Shown: one piece after another, positions 11,682-22,412 of the stretch
Layout: each line of letters starts with the position of its first letter
Position numbering within the stretch: position 1 is the first letter of the stretch
From: Chondrus crispus
Lineage: Eukaryota > Rhodophyta > Florideophyceae > Gigartinales > Gigartinaceae
DNA: 64,000 nt
Reading direction: 5' to 3'
NCBI RefSeq assembly: GCF_000350225.1
Contig: NW_005179135.1
Span: forward strand, 62,001 to 126,000
Notes under the pieces: generated by a model
The model's input: the letters and a program-made list of their open reading frames with translations, nothing else
What the model was told of the DNA's origin: nothing
The model's database searches: none
Program-made: the position numbers and the translations under genes

Positions 11682-12554
11682 TGTAGTGCAATGCACCTGT
11701 TAGGCAGAGACCAAGGTCCGACAGTCCAACACAAACAACAATAACAAAAACAACAACTGCCAACGGCACACCGCTACGGAGTCTTCGAAGCTCCCTGTCC
11801 TCTTTAAGCGGGTTTGCGGCCCGCAGTAGCTTGGATCCCTGATAGGGGGGGAGCAAAGAGAAGGGCCCAGCCCGGGATCGGTAAATGGTGGTAGAGACTT
11901 GTAAAGGCAACTGCTCGACGAGTTCGGAGGGGTGTCTAGGTAAACCTGGTCCGATGGGTCGTAAATCTAATGCTCGAAGAGCGCCTTGTACACCTTATAC
12001 CCTTGATAAGGTCTTCGACGGGGACGTGGCAACGTAGCCCGTCGGGAAAGAAGAAAACGTAGCAGCGCTACACCGTCGTACTGCCCGATGGCAAAGTACC
12101 AACACCGGATCGGTCGCAACCAGATTCCGATGGAACCAACGCTGAGAAAAGCACCACCGGGGCACCAACACAGAAGCCCGATGGCTAATGACGTCACGTT
12201 GCGGACCGCAATCCTACAAGGTGGGACCAACTCAAGATTAAGGGAAATTAGGATAATGAATTAAAGGAAAATTGATAAGGAAAAAGGGAACCCCGGCGCG
12301 CAAAGGATACCGTAGGCTAGAGTAGAAAGGAATGTCTCGTAAAAGACGGACTTCGACCAAGGCGATATCAAACTCTGGCAACTCGGGTTGGTTTATTGAC
12401 TTGGTCGGTCAAAGGGCTAAGTTATATAGAGCCCCGCCGGAGCGAGTACAGTAGCTCCCGGCTCTAGATTCTAGATGTAATTAGTAAATAAATTAAATAA
12501 TTAAAATAATCGTGCGCTTCGTCGCACACGTGTGTCCCCCAAACCCAGACTACA
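11682..12554 (-). repeat. 5' LTR of Gypsy B1 (family B)
   Basis: Read on the minus strand it begins TGTAGTCTGGG with a CACACGTGTG block and ends GCATTGCACTACA, giving TGTAGT…ACTACA inverted ends. The gag region of B1 begins about 135 bases inside its end. It is homologous to the LTRs at 586–1415, 14823–15076 (partial) and 41890–42879. Confidence 0.75.
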
Positions 12555-12674
12555 GTATCCAATTTTTTTCCATTTTCACTTCTTTTCACCCCCCTTTTCA
12601 AGTGCGTATTGCAGTACAGTGACTACGCGCGCGGCTCAACGTCAGAGGTTATCACCTCCACAACAGTACCAAAA

Positions 12675-13275
12675 TGTGAGATAACTACTCTCCGCCCTGG
12701 GTTGGGTGAGAGGCGGAGGCTTCGCAGAGGGAGCACAGGACGCAGACGCGCGGCGCGAATAGAATCGTTACGGGCGAACTCGTAAAAAGGCAGAGGCGCA
12801 CTGGCCGGTTACGCGCAGTCTCCCCGTGGTGCGTAAACAGGAGCGACCGGTAACGGGTTAAAAGCTAGCGTGCGGATAGACTTACCGAACGGTCGTATAT
12901 AGGCGCGAAAGAGACGGGGGCGAGCTTGCCTCAGTTTACTGGTGGGGACGGGTGTCAGGTCTTACCCCGTCAAAATGACGCCTCGGACACCTGTCCCAGT
13001 ACAGTACCGGCCGGCTAATGCATGCCGGGTACTGTACACAATTAAAAAACTAACGCCAGAATTATTAACTATCGTGCGGGTTCTGCCACTACATGTGTGC
13101 GCTACTATACTCTCGTAATAACTACCAACTACCGCATGGACCACACGTGTGCTACTGTACACGCGTAATACCCGTAGACTAATGCATGGACGACACGTGT
13201 GCTATTGTACACGTACGCCACTCCACGACCAATTGGCACGCGCGCGTGCTACTTACACGTGGGTGGGCACCCCCG
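12675..13275 (+). repeat. LTR-like repeat, family C, copy 2
   Basis: It starts TGTGAGATAACTACTCTCCGCCC and matches 2811–3398 over its whole length. It is followed without a gap by a more divergent relative (13276–13910), so two LTR-like units sit head to tail. Confidence 0.6.
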
Positions 13276-13910
13276 ACCACTCGGAAACGAGGGGGTTAGA
13301 GGAAAGGGAACGCACGCCGCTGGGTACTCACGCGCGAACGCAATCCGAGCGGATGGAATCGACACTAGGGAAGGCCCACGTGGCCGGTGACGCTCAGCCG
13401 GACGGAGGTGTTATAACCGGACGGCCGGTCACGGGTTAGAAGCCTGAGACTAAAAGGGAAACTGGAACGGGATAGCAATTAGCCGTAAAGGGAAAAGAGG
13501 CGAGTCTGCCTCCAGTTTACTGGAACTGGGCAGCTGCCCCCGGTCTTAAGCCCTAAGTGGGACGGTAGGACACCTGTCCCGATACAGTAGCTGTTACTTA
13601 CTGTATACCTGCTACTGCGCTAAATTGGCTAACTTGTGCCATTCACTACTAATTACAAATTACCTACCGTTGGGATCCTACACGTGTATCCGGGCGGGGT
13701 ACTACTGTACTCCGCACCAGCCGTCAGCTGTAAATATAACTCCTTACGGTTCTGCTCGCGCTTCCAGCCCAACGTACTGTCCGCTGGGGCGGCAGTGGTG
13801 GTGCCGTCGCCTTCGCGCGGTTGTACTGCAACCAATTCCATCCCTTCCCTCGCTCGCTCTCTCGCTGCGCTACGTGTGGTTTCACCCAAGCATGACCAGC
13901 CGCAACCACA
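13276..13910 (+). repeat. divergent family C LTR with Copia-type primer site
   Basis: Similarity to family C is visible in the blocks GGCCGGTGACGCTCAG, CCAGTTTACTGG and GGACACCTGTCCCGATACAG. It ends in CAACCACA at 13910. Directly after it, GTTATGGGCCCAGG (13911–13924) matches the known primer-binding site of Drosophila copia, which pairs with a fragment of initiator tRNA-Met. That makes this a 5' LTR of a Ty1/Copia element. Confidence 0.6.
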
Positions 13911-13989
13911 GTTATGGGCCCAGGGTGGAGTGAAACAGAGGACCTACGTTCGCGTCTGGATCCCCCTTCTTTCATCTAAACGGGGATCT

Positions 13990-14770
13990 ACAGGATTGGC
14001 GAAAGAAGGTGTTCAGATGGGTCGCGACCTTAGCAAGCACTTCGCTCTTTCCGGTCCTGATCGGGTGTAAAAGACAATCTTTGCCACACTCGGTCACTTC
14101 TTGTATGACCGTGGCCTTCCGAGCGCCCAACAATCAATTGTTAATGAAGCTCAGGCGAAGAAGATCATCGACTGCAAGCAGGAGGACCAGATCCCGGCTG
14201 TAGCTGACATTGTGGAGTTGATCGCCGTCGATCCTGCCATTCCGGTCGTACCTCGTTTGATCAGCTTCGATAACAGGGTCACAATCAATTGCAGAAAGAA
14301 GAACGAGGATCTGTCGATACTCGTCTCAAGATTTCGCGGTCTTGCGGCTGAGCACCTCATGCACTCGAACGTAACAAGCGGCTCCCAAATTGCGGAGATA
14401 CTGGCCGTAACCCTCCTTAGTAATGCTAGTTTGGAGGAGGATATGCCAACGAACGCAAAGCTGCAGCTTATTGCGCTTGCGGAAAATTCTGCAAAAGACC
14501 AATATTGAGACTTACAAACACCGTCCAAGTTCGCCGAAGCTTCCTACAAAAATTAGATGACTTGAGAGATAAGTACGAAGCAGTTGAGGATCCGCATGTT
14601 CCATTGTCGTACAGTCAGTCGAAAGGTTCTGACGGGTTGTTGCGCGCCATGAAAAAGTGCCATCGATCAGCAATAGCGGAATCCAACAAGTTTGCTGAAT
14701 GGAATGTATTGTTATCTCGACAGCAACCAACTCCTCTGACGAATCAGTCGATTCAACGATTCTTGTAGTG
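13990..14770 (+). pseudogene. Copia gag-like relic
   Basis: It lies just downstream of the LTR and tRNA-Met primer site, where gag is expected. The translation contains ISFDNRVTINCRKKNED, then LVSRFRGLAAEHL and LLSNASLEED, in a mostly helical protein of about 220 residues. No nucleic-acid-binding knuckle remains. The body is interrupted, and a family B LTR fragment starts 50 bases later. The assignment to Copia gag rests mainly on position behind the primer site; the sequence alone is not diagnostic. Confidence 0.5.
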
Positions 14771-14822
14771 CAATAACGGGCATTACAGAGGGGGGTGGAA
14801 AGAAAGGAAACTAATGGGTCAA

Positions 14823-15076
14823 AGTAGCCAAGGGTTAGGAGACACACGTGTGAATATTTACACAGTATTATTTTAATTAATTATTTTTATTTAGTTACCA
14901 ATTAATTAGCTGTTACTAGATTAGATTTAGGACCTAGCGCCGCGAGCTACTTTAGCGGCTCCGGCGGAGCGATATATATACCCAAGCCCATTGACCACCA
15001 AATCAGTAAAGGTAACCCGAGTTGCCAGATTTGAATAACACCTTCAAGGTGTTATTCAACTCTGACAACTCGGGTC
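14823..15076 (+). repeat. partial family B LTR ending in a hairpin
   Basis: Begins GTAGCCAAGGG then GACACACGTGTG and continues through the AT-rich block, TATA-like GATATATATACC and the CCCGAGTTGCCAG block, as in the other family B LTRs. It stops at about one quarter of full length. Its last 60 bases (15017–15076) form an inverted repeat with arms of about 30 bases and 28 of 30 pairing. Confidence 0.65.
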
Positions 15077-15310
15077 GCCTCGTACGGCGGCAGAGTTCAC
15101 TTCTTACCAACGCCTTGCTGGGTCCAATAACTTCCTTGGACACAGTTTGTTGTCACAAGCCTCATTTCAGGCAGGCTGTCGGACGTCTAAATGTATCAAA
15201 CTATATTGCAGCAAACAAGCTACTTTCGGAGACCGAGAAACTCGAAGCCGACACCAAATGCTCCTCTCACAATCCTGCCGTCACACCATCCTACCTTGCG
15301 TTCTCGTAAA
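15077..15310 (+). other. uncharacterised open stretch
   Basis: An open frame of about 75 codons continues from the LTR-B hairpin to the left repeat of the tyrosine-recombinase element. It has ordinary amino acid composition (for example GRLNVSNYIAANKLL) but no family I recognise. It may be leftover coding sequence of whatever the DIRS-like element inserted into. Confidence 0.25.
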
Positions 15311-15437
15311 GTTCCATGGAGCTGTGGGTGGACACAGTGAGCTCCGAGGTGGAAGCGAGGTCACGCCACCCCCAGCTCAGCGTGCCCCGAGTGGGCACGT
15401 CAGGAATTACACCGTGATCCCAGGATACCGTCACGTA
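15311..15437 (+). repeat. left direct repeat of the DIRS-like element
   Basis: CCATGGAGCTGTGGGTGGAC through GATCCCAGGATACCGTCACG. It is about 93% identical by eye to 19691–19817 in the same orientation. Confidence 0.85.
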
Positions 15438-15501
15438 ACAGAGACGCACCGGACCGGCTGCCTTGTATTACCACAAAGGCGCGTCTGGCCTAATGGCCAG
15501 C

Positions 15502-16560
15502 CTAATTACCGTGGACGATGAAGCGGCCAAAGAAGAGGGCCGCGTCCGCGGAGCGATCGACTTGTGGGTCCAGGTAGTGCTTGCGCACAATGGGCTCACT
15601 AGAATGATTCGAAATGCGCATTATCACTGCGAGTGTAACACCTGCTGCGTACGCCGAGGATATACCTACACTGCGAAGCGACCTTGGTGAGAATTTCATA
15701 CCCTTTGGGGGGTCTGTACCAGTTTCATCCATCAAAGCAGACATGGTCTGGGAAAGGAGAGCGGCAGGTACAGGTTCTTGTTGGTTGGTAGTGGCGGGAA
15801 AGAGGAAACCGGAGGTAGGTACGTGTTTGGTGAGACGGGAAAGGAGCGCCCGAATCGGATCGGATCCTGCGTGCGTAGGAACACGCAACGCAATGCGGGG
15901 AACAACACCCGTTTCGGCGTACTTGAAGCTTCGGAGCTGTAGCTCCAGGCGAGAAGGAAGGAGATGGATATCTGTTGAACGGAGATGGCGGACGGTGGAC
16001 GGCCGCGAGCACAGTAGGAAACCGGCTGCAACCTGCCGGAAACTGCGTAGAGTCGCTAGGTTTGCTGCGTTAACGGCGCGGTGTAAGGCCAAAGACGCTA
16101 CTGAGGCTGGCAACGGAGCCGAACGTTGTGGAGCGCCGTCCAAGCGCCTAGCATCCTCGGCACACTATCCCCGGCGAGTGAAAAGAACGAGCGAGTCTTG
16201 CATTGGATTAATGTGACCGTAGCGGCGATGTTGAGCTGCAATGGCAGCAAGGTACGGGTACTTGCGGAGCGAAGAACTGCGCACTGTATTCTTATTGTAG
16301 AGGAACCGCAAGTACCTGGAGACTGTTGAGGGAGAAGCAGGGAGAGCTTCGAGGCTGTTACCGGTACAGTAATAGTCAAATCGCTCCCAATGACCTTGAT
16401 AACTGGCCTGCGTGCTTCGAGCGTACGCATTACTGGCTAGGCGTGCCGCAGTGGTTGCTCCGAGGGCAGACATGTGCAGCTGCGACTGCGCTGCCCGAGT
16501 CCCGTCCGAAACCCATTTCTTGCGCTGTGTTTGCCGAAAACGAGTGCGACGGTGTTCCAT
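15502..16560 (-). pseudogene. tyrosine recombinase of the DIRS-like element
   Basis: An N-terminal SAM-like part (STQASYQGHWERF, then ASPSTVSRYLRFL) is followed by a catalytic part with SPRSLRSVGISSAYAAG and SNHSSEPIVRKHYLDP. These fit the Arg…His-x-x-Arg…Tyr arrangement of lambda-integrase-type recombinases. In DIRS-order elements this enzyme replaces DDE integrase and inserts a circular DNA intermediate without target duplication. It overlaps the end of the RH region. Confidence 0.75.
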
Positions 16561-16799
16561 GGTGGTGTAAGCTCCTCCCGGACTCGTAGTTCGCGTGCAC
16601 CCGCCTCCACGGATGCTTGATACCAACCTTGCGTGTGCCAAAAGGGGGTTATCATTACGCCTCCGCCCTGCCGTACCAGGTGGCGCGCCCATACGGCTAG
16701 CAAAGCGGGGCGAGGAGGCACAACGGGGTTTTGGTACTGTGGAATATAACCTGGAAGCTCTTGCCCATCGTGAACGCTCAGTTTCTGCCGGAGTTGCGT

Positions 16800-18760
16800 C
16801 TCCAGAGGTCGCACTGCTGTAGATGGGAGATCCCAACTGTGACTGTCTCGCCGACGGGAGAGCCGATCCACCCAGCTGTTGAGGACTGATGGTATGTGAC
16901 GGGTGGATAGTGTGACGCCTTCCGCCTCGCAAAGCGCCCACAGCTCGTGGAGGCGGGCTACGAGGCGAGGGGAGCGGGAGGTCAAGTTTGGCAAGGTGTG
17001 TTCTGTAACTTTTGAATCTGTGATGATCTCCACTGCCTTGCGGCGGGCGTACTTGACGAAATGCCGTAGTGCGTACGGCGCTGCGAGCAGTTCGAGTTCG
17101 TTGATGTGTGCGCCCTCGTGGCGGCTGTCAAAAAACCCCGACACGGGGACGAGCCCATTCCAACCCGCGCCCCAGCCACTCATGCTGGCGTCCGTGAACA
17201 CAATCGTGTCTGTCCTTGACCAAAATTTTCTGCCTATATGCGCGTTGCTGCTGAGCCTCGCCCACCACTGTAGATCGCGCATAGCGGCGTGTGACAGCCG
17301 CCTGCTGCCGGTCACATACCTGAGCTCGGCCCATGACTTGGTACCCTCTGCTTAACTTATACGTGCCTGATAGTGACACACGTGTGGTGTCACGCGCGAC
17401 GTCACGTTTATCATACCCGGATTTGCAGACATTCTTGGAGTTATCTGCGGCTGCTGACAGGTCACGCATGTGGGGCCAGGCTTGATACAGTTGAATAATT
17501 CCCGGAGCCTTAGCCTGGCGTCGACCACAGCTGGGCTTACCGAGTTGCCGAGCCCAGCGAAACTTCTTATGTCGCGTACTCGCATAAAGCGCTTGTGTAG
17601 TGAGGCGTAGCGCAGGAGGCGTCGGGCCTGTACCTCGACCTTTGCCAGCTTCGCGGGACTGAGCGCGAATTGTGCCCTTTCCGTATCGACCAGAATTCCG
17701 AGAATTTCTAGCTGTCGCCTCCCAGAAAAGTCGATTTCTCCGGGTGCAGCTCGAGACCGAGCTTGGCGTATAGACGGCCTAGCTCCACCCATAGGGCGGC
17801 GGTGTCGTACTCCGTTTCCTCCTCCCCCTGCGTCGAGCTGCAGGCGGCTCCGAAGAAGTCGTCGAGGTATGAGTATATTCGATGGCCTCGAGCCCGCAAA
17901 TGTGCCACGAATGGCTTTAGTATCTTCGTGAAGAACCAGGGTGCCACTGATAGTCCGCAGTTTAGACATAGCGGGATATAGACCTGCTTTCCTGCCTGGA
18001 ACGCAAGACGCTCCTGATCGCAGCGTCGGAGTAGGAGATGATAGTAGGCGTCCGAGATGTCTGCTTTGAAGAGACAATCTCTTGGGCACAGTACCGAAGC
18101 CAAATCTCCTAACTGGTCCATTCGAAAAGTCCGTTCTTCGAGATGTTCGTTGATGTGTGAGTAGTCCACCACGAGCCTCAGCTTCTTGGCCGTGCTTGTA
18201 ACGAAGTCGGGCGACACCTGTCCCCTCTTTAGAAGTCTCCTCTGTTGCTCTGGTGATGCCCGTCTGGCAAACCCCCGGCCCATCTAGCGTTTGACCACCT
18301 CCTCGGCGAACCGCAGGTGAGCGGTCTCTAGGTGATAGCTTGAAACAAACCGCTTTCAGGGCCTGGAATTCCATGGTAGTTGAAGCCCGAACCTGATCTG
18401 CCCCAGAACCCAAGGGCTCGCCCCTATCGCTTCCCACTCCTTGTGGGATGAGCCAACTCGGGCGAAGGGTGGAGTCATTCCTGGGTTGTTTGTCTCCTGG
18501 AAAAACTGGCCGTTCCCTCCGGTGGACCACTTCCTCCACTCCTGCCCCCTCCTCGGCCGCCTCCAAGGCGCTGTCGAGGCTTCGCCGGACTACGCCCAGT
18601 TCCTTCTGCAACCGACTTCCTTCCGGCAAGCTGCACTGCAGACTTAACTGCTTGTTTCTGTTGCCTCCTGAAAGCTTGTCTCCCGACCGAGCTATAAGAA
18701 GCGGGGGAGTCGATGTAGGCGGACAAGAGGTCAGGGTCTGCGACACCCGAAGCCCCATTG
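16800..18760 (-). pseudogene. reverse transcriptase–RNase H of the DIRS-like element
   Basis: RT motifs include LRLVVDYSHINEHLEE, the CLFKADISDAYYHLLLR block, GLSVAPWFFTKI and the active site YSYLDDFFGA (about 17860–17880). RNase H follows at about 16800–17315 with IVFTDASMSGWGAGW, INELELLAA and EIITDSKV, the acidic positions expected of the fold. This RT type, with GLxxAPxxFxKI and the following RH, is characteristic of DIRS-like elements. Confidence 0.8.
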
Positions 18761-19582
18761 GGGACCACAGAGAACTTCGTATCTGGAAGCTGTGAGTTCG
18801 TAGGTTACGGACGTGGCGACCTGAGCGTCTGATATTTTGAGGAGAGCTTCTGCGACCTGCTCTCTGACGTCGTCCGATAAGGACGACAAAATGTCGAGGC
18901 CGAAAATGGTTTTGAGAGATTCAAGAAGGGTGTTGTTGATTGACGTCGCGTACGCGGCGGTGACGTAGAGATGATTTGCTTCACCATGTCTTTCGATGGA
19001 GGTGTTGCCGGAGCAAAAGGTCTGATAATGTTCAACGGATTTGGCCTTGAAGCCAACGGGGAGAAGGGGGTCAAATCTCGACGGAACTTCGAAGCGGGGA
19101 GCGATTGTCTCCCAACGGTTGGCGAGGTGCCAATCCTCGGTGAATGGTTCGGCTTCCTTGTCTCCGGCGAGGGCCTCACGTTGGCACTCGGTGAGGGCTT
19201 CACCTTCGGATGCGGAAGATATGGACTCAGCGTCACCATAGTCGGATCCAGTCTGGATTGACTTCTTGTTACCGGCCCGGCTGCCTTTGTCTTGACTTCC
19301 GGCCGGCGTGAGTGGAATACGAGCGCTTGTGGGCTCGACGGCGGTGATTTCGGGTGACGCGCCAGAGTCTTCAGCTGGCGATGCGTCTTTTGGTGTAGCG
19401 GCGCCTTGTCCGGAGGCATATTTTGCAATAGCGTCCGAAATATTGGTGCTATTGAGCGCCTGTAGTGCTGCGACCTGCTCTTCGGAGAAGGCAACGGGGT
19501 TCTCAGCTGGTGCGATGTTGTCAGCCATTCCTGAGGGCGTTACCCGGCAGGAAAAAGTGCCAGCCTCCGTGTGTTCGTCCAC
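18731..19582 (-). pseudogene. gag-like ORF of the DIRS-like element
   Basis: A 283-codon open frame rich in Ala, Ser and Glu, with an acidic disordered first half and a helical second half (for example IFGLDILSSLSDDVREQ). It precedes the RT region in the usual place for ORF1 of DIRS-order elements and overlaps its start slightly. It has no zinc knuckle, as is common in this order. Function as the particle protein is inferred from position. Confidence 0.6.
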
Positions 19583-19690
19583 GGGGAGTTCGCTCTCGAG
19601 ACTCAGAAGAGTTACTGGGAAGCGAATGACTGCCCGTCAACCGTGGTGGCACGCCATAGGACTGCTGTATATGTAACCTTTAGGGTAAAT

Positions 19691-19817
19691 TTCCATAGAG
19701 CTGTGGGTGGACACAGTGAGCTCCGAGGTGGAAGCGAGGTCACGCTACCCCCAGCTGGGCGAGCCCCGAGTGGGCGCGTCAGGAATTACACCGTGATCCC
19801 AGGATACAGTCACGTTT
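19691..19817 (+). repeat. right direct repeat of the DIRS-like element
   Basis: Same sequence and orientation as 15311–15437. It marks the 5' end of the minus-strand element. Confidence 0.85.
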
Positions 19818-19829
19818 CTGACAAACTCG

Positions 19830-20330
19830 GCGCTCTTCTCGAGATATCTTCAGACTTTTGCGCTGATAAAAACGAACATCAGCCATCTCCGTCCAACGCC
19901 TAATATCTCCAGAAGCCTCTTTGTAAGCCTGAGACTTATTTTCCTTTGTTCCTTTCCATTTCGCATTGCTCCGACGAAGGTACCATGTCAAAATAGTCAA
20001 AATAGTCCTCGGCCAAATCCATCTCGCCTTGCTTCGTCAACGGTGTGTTGTTATTGGCAAAGTAGCGCACCGCATCTGCAACAATTAATTCATGCCTCCG
20101 AGGTACTGAGCATGGGCGGCCAGGTGGGACACGCACTAAATGAATATCGTTTGGGTGTTGAAGTTGTGACTCTGGAGCATTTTATGGTCAGTTCCTGAAC
20201 GCCATTCGAATGTTGGCCACAGATAGATCATGTTTGTCCGCCAAAAACTGCTTGGAGGCATGAGAAGATGTAAAGCCTCCGAAAATTGCGTCTCGAAGAC
20301 GATCATACTCCATGGAGTTGCAGAATGTAG
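19830..20330 (-). pseudogene. relic of a DDE transposase N-terminus
   Basis: Minus-strand stretches read as a helix-turn-helix-like segment (FLADKHDLSVANIRMAF), then PGRPCSVPRRHELIVADAVRYF and TPLTKQGEMDLAEDYF. The GRP motif followed by a second helical domain resembles the psq/CENP-B type DNA-binding part of pogo/Tc5-like transposases. The frame is interrupted between these parts and no catalytic DDE domain is left. Confidence is limited because only the DNA-binding part is visible. Confidence 0.4.
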
Positions 20331-21885
20331 AGCACAACTCTACATACTCGCTCGCCGCTCAATGTCAATTTGAGTGCTTCACGCATATCCTGAGATCAAA
20401 AGTGGCGCGGAATGTGAAACTACAGAATGTCCGCTCCAGTGCATGGGACTTGTTTGGGGGGAAGGGGTTGCGGTTTTGGCAAGAGAGGAGATCCTTTGGT
20501 GTGGATTGTCATTTTAGGGAAGGTAAGTGTGACAGATCACAGGACTCGGTAGTAAGCGCTTCTACGTCGGACAGGGCGCTCGCGGCGCTCAGAGTAAAGG
20601 AGGGATGTATCTATCGGAAGGCAATAGAATGGGCAAAGTCAACGTGTGCGTCTCCCCGGGTTCCCCGGATCCCAACGCAGCATGCTGCCTTTATTTACAA
20701 AACCCGAACGGGTGCGGCAATCCGCACTCTCCGCCAGGTGTCGTCCCTGTCAGGCGACGACAGTTGCGCTGCGCCCTACACACCTCCTGGTCAGATAGAC
20801 CAGGATCACTGCTGTGCTGCAGTGGGGCTTTTCGCTCGGCGGTAGGCCCATGAAGTACTTACAGTACCCAGCGGGGTACGGGTGCGCATAGACGCTAGCT
20901 CTTACAAAGGCTACGCACCCGGAATCGCAGTCTCAGAGGCGGCTGTCCACTCACCTCTGCGGCAGGCTCGCGCTACGAGGCCAGCCCTGCTACGCCCCAA
21001 GGCATCGTGCCGTAGACATCTCGCTCTCTAGCTATCGTCGTGAGCGCAGGGCGTTACAGTGAGGCAGTGTGGCGGCTCCAGTATCCGCACGTCGGGCGGA
21101 GTGAAAAGTTCGGTAAAAGGTGGTCGTGAGAGTTGTCGATATCTCTCTTTACGTGATGAGGAACATTGGTCTACCTAAATCCTACTGTTCCCCCGATGGC
21201 TGTTAACGCCTGCGGTTTTTTGTCAGCATCTAACATTACCGACAGTGCCGACAGTTGACTCTGAAATCCATAAAGCTGGAACATCTATACAGCACAGTGC
21301 AATACTGTGCTACTTGCACATGTCCAAATGCCGGGGATAGCGGAGCGCGGTCGGCTACAGGCAGGAATGCTTTGCCCAAGGCCCTGAAACCCGCTTGTTT
21401 AATTATGTATTTTCGTGCAATTATGTGCACGACTGTTAGTGTCAATTACTCTTAGAGTCTAAATGGGTGTTGAGTTGTTACCAATGCCATTGGGGCAGGT
21501 GAAATCACTTTGTATCAACGAGGGCTTGTTGATGAAGCCACTTGGATCGGCATTAACTACATGTTGTATGTGTTTCGTCAATTTTGGGTTGGGTGCACTC
21601 ATCCGATTTAGATAACTGCAGACGTTTTGATAAGGCTTCTCGAATGTGCTGCGCTTAGAGAGCTGGGAGTTTTTCATTTCGCAATTTCTCATGTCTCCCA
21701 TCCCTCAATAAGACACGGAATGGGTTTCATGAGCAATGTGATATTACATGAGCAGTGTGATATCCCCGTTTGGATCTTCAAGTCTGCAATTCGCCCTTAC
21801 GAAGGAAAAGGATCAAAACGGAAAGAGTAGTGGGACCCTCACTATGCCAAGCCAAGGGACGAATAAATAGATATACGCACATGAT
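20331..21885. other. no recognised gene
   Basis: It contains a 177-codon plus-strand ORF (20312–20845) of mixed low-information composition and a GC-rich patch (about 20640–21060). I see no domain, tRNA or clear repeat boundary. A short AT-rich stretch precedes the RING gene's 3' end. Confidence 0.3.
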
Positions 21886-21887
21886 CT

Positions 21888-22412
21888 TTATTCAAATGGA
21901 AGAGGCATAATTTGCCCGTCTTCCTGCTCGTCCCACATTTCGGAACTCACCGCTTCTAAACTCGTATGCGATTCACTATATGCTGGCCAGGGGCCGTTGC
22001 AAAGGGGACAATGTGGTCTGTTCTCCACCAGCCATCGCTGAATGCAATGAAAATGAAAACTGTGATCGCATGGCCCCTTTACAGACTGACACAGAGTCGG
22101 GTTCATCATGCCCCCTCCTTCGCATGCATTGCACATGTCGAGAAGGGCACTCCTGCAGATGGCGCAGACTTGCACACTTTCTTTCCATGACCACCGCGCG
22201 ATTGTTGAGAAACTTTTGACTCCAATCCGAGTAATAGGTCCCCTTTTCACTGTCGCCTCATCACTATCCGAGTCCGTTGAGCAGCTCACATCGCTGTCCT
22301 GTGCACTTGATTCTTGAGTTGTAACGTTGTTTACATCGACGTCTAAAAGAATGCTCTTCGTTCCGGTTTCAGGGCTGGGCCTTTGTTGCAAATCGCTGTT
22401 ATTAAAATGCAT
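21888..22412 (-). CDS. RBX1-like RING-H2 protein
   Basis: A 174-residue protein with a C-terminal RING-H2 of the RBX1/APC11 class, the zinc-binding catalytic subunit of cullin-RING and APC/C ubiquitin ligases. Ligands visible are C83, C86, C94, C97, C108, C115, H117, H120, H122, C123, C135 and C138. The extra C94/C97/C108 set that binds a third zinc in RBX proteins is present. The preceding segment (SFSTIARWSWKESVQVCAIC) matches the RBX1 beta-strand that inserts into cullins. The first 60 residues are an acidic, Ser-rich extension; canonical RBX1 is about 108 residues. The last ligand is Cys rather than the Asp of RBX1, as in RBX2/APC11. No intron is needed. AATAAA overlaps the stop codon on the minus strand, a possible very short 3' UTR. 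It is likely a host gene, probably a divergent paralogue. Confidence 0.75.
   Translation of the reverse strand: MHFNNSDLQQRPSPETGTKSILLDVDVNNVTTQESSAQDSDVSCSTDSDSDEATVKRGPITRIGVKSFSTIARWSWKESVQVCAICRSALLDMCNACEGGGMMNPTLCQSVKGPCDHSFHFHCIQRWLVENRPHCPLCNGPWPAYSESHTSLEAVSSEMWDEQEDGQIMPLPFE

Larger units (their letters stand above)
4790..12554 (-). mobile_element. degraded Ty3/Gypsy element B1 (fossil)
   Basis: A minus-strand chromovirus-type Ty3/Gypsy element. From its 5' end it has one LTR (11682–12554), gag (about 9122–11547), then protease, reverse transcriptase, RNase H, integrase and a chromodomain remnant (about 4790–8960). The order PR–RT–RH–IN–chromodomain is that of Ty3/Gypsy. The reading frames are broken many times (well over ten breaks), so it is an old, dead copy. 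The 3' LTR is missing: the left end runs into the palindromes and an unrelated family C repeat. It is related to, but distinct from, the young Gypsy-A element at 49–62 kb. Confidence 0.85.
15311..19817 (-). mobile_element. DIRS/Ngaro-like tyrosine-recombinase retroelement (fossil)
   Basis: A minus-strand element with, from its 5' end, a gag-like ORF (18731–19582), reverse transcriptase and RNase H (about 16800–18760), then a tyrosine recombinase (about 15502–16560). There is no DDE integrase and there are no LTRs. Instead, copies of a 127-bp sequence starting CCATRGAGCTGTGGG flank it as direct repeats at 15311–15437 and 19691–19817. Direct rather than inverted repeats point to the Ngaro/PAT side of the DIRS order. 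Frames overlap and are broken a few times, so it looks like a moderately old, dead copy. Confidence 0.8.

Noticed and set aside
2811-13275. The two family C repeats as the LTRs of one element enclosing Gypsy B1
   Set aside because: No Copia coding sequence lies between them, and the right copy is directly followed by another LTR, so they are better seen as separate relics.
20312-20845. Plus-strand ORF of 177 codons
   Set aside because: No recognisable family; the second half is in a GC-rich patch where several frames are open.
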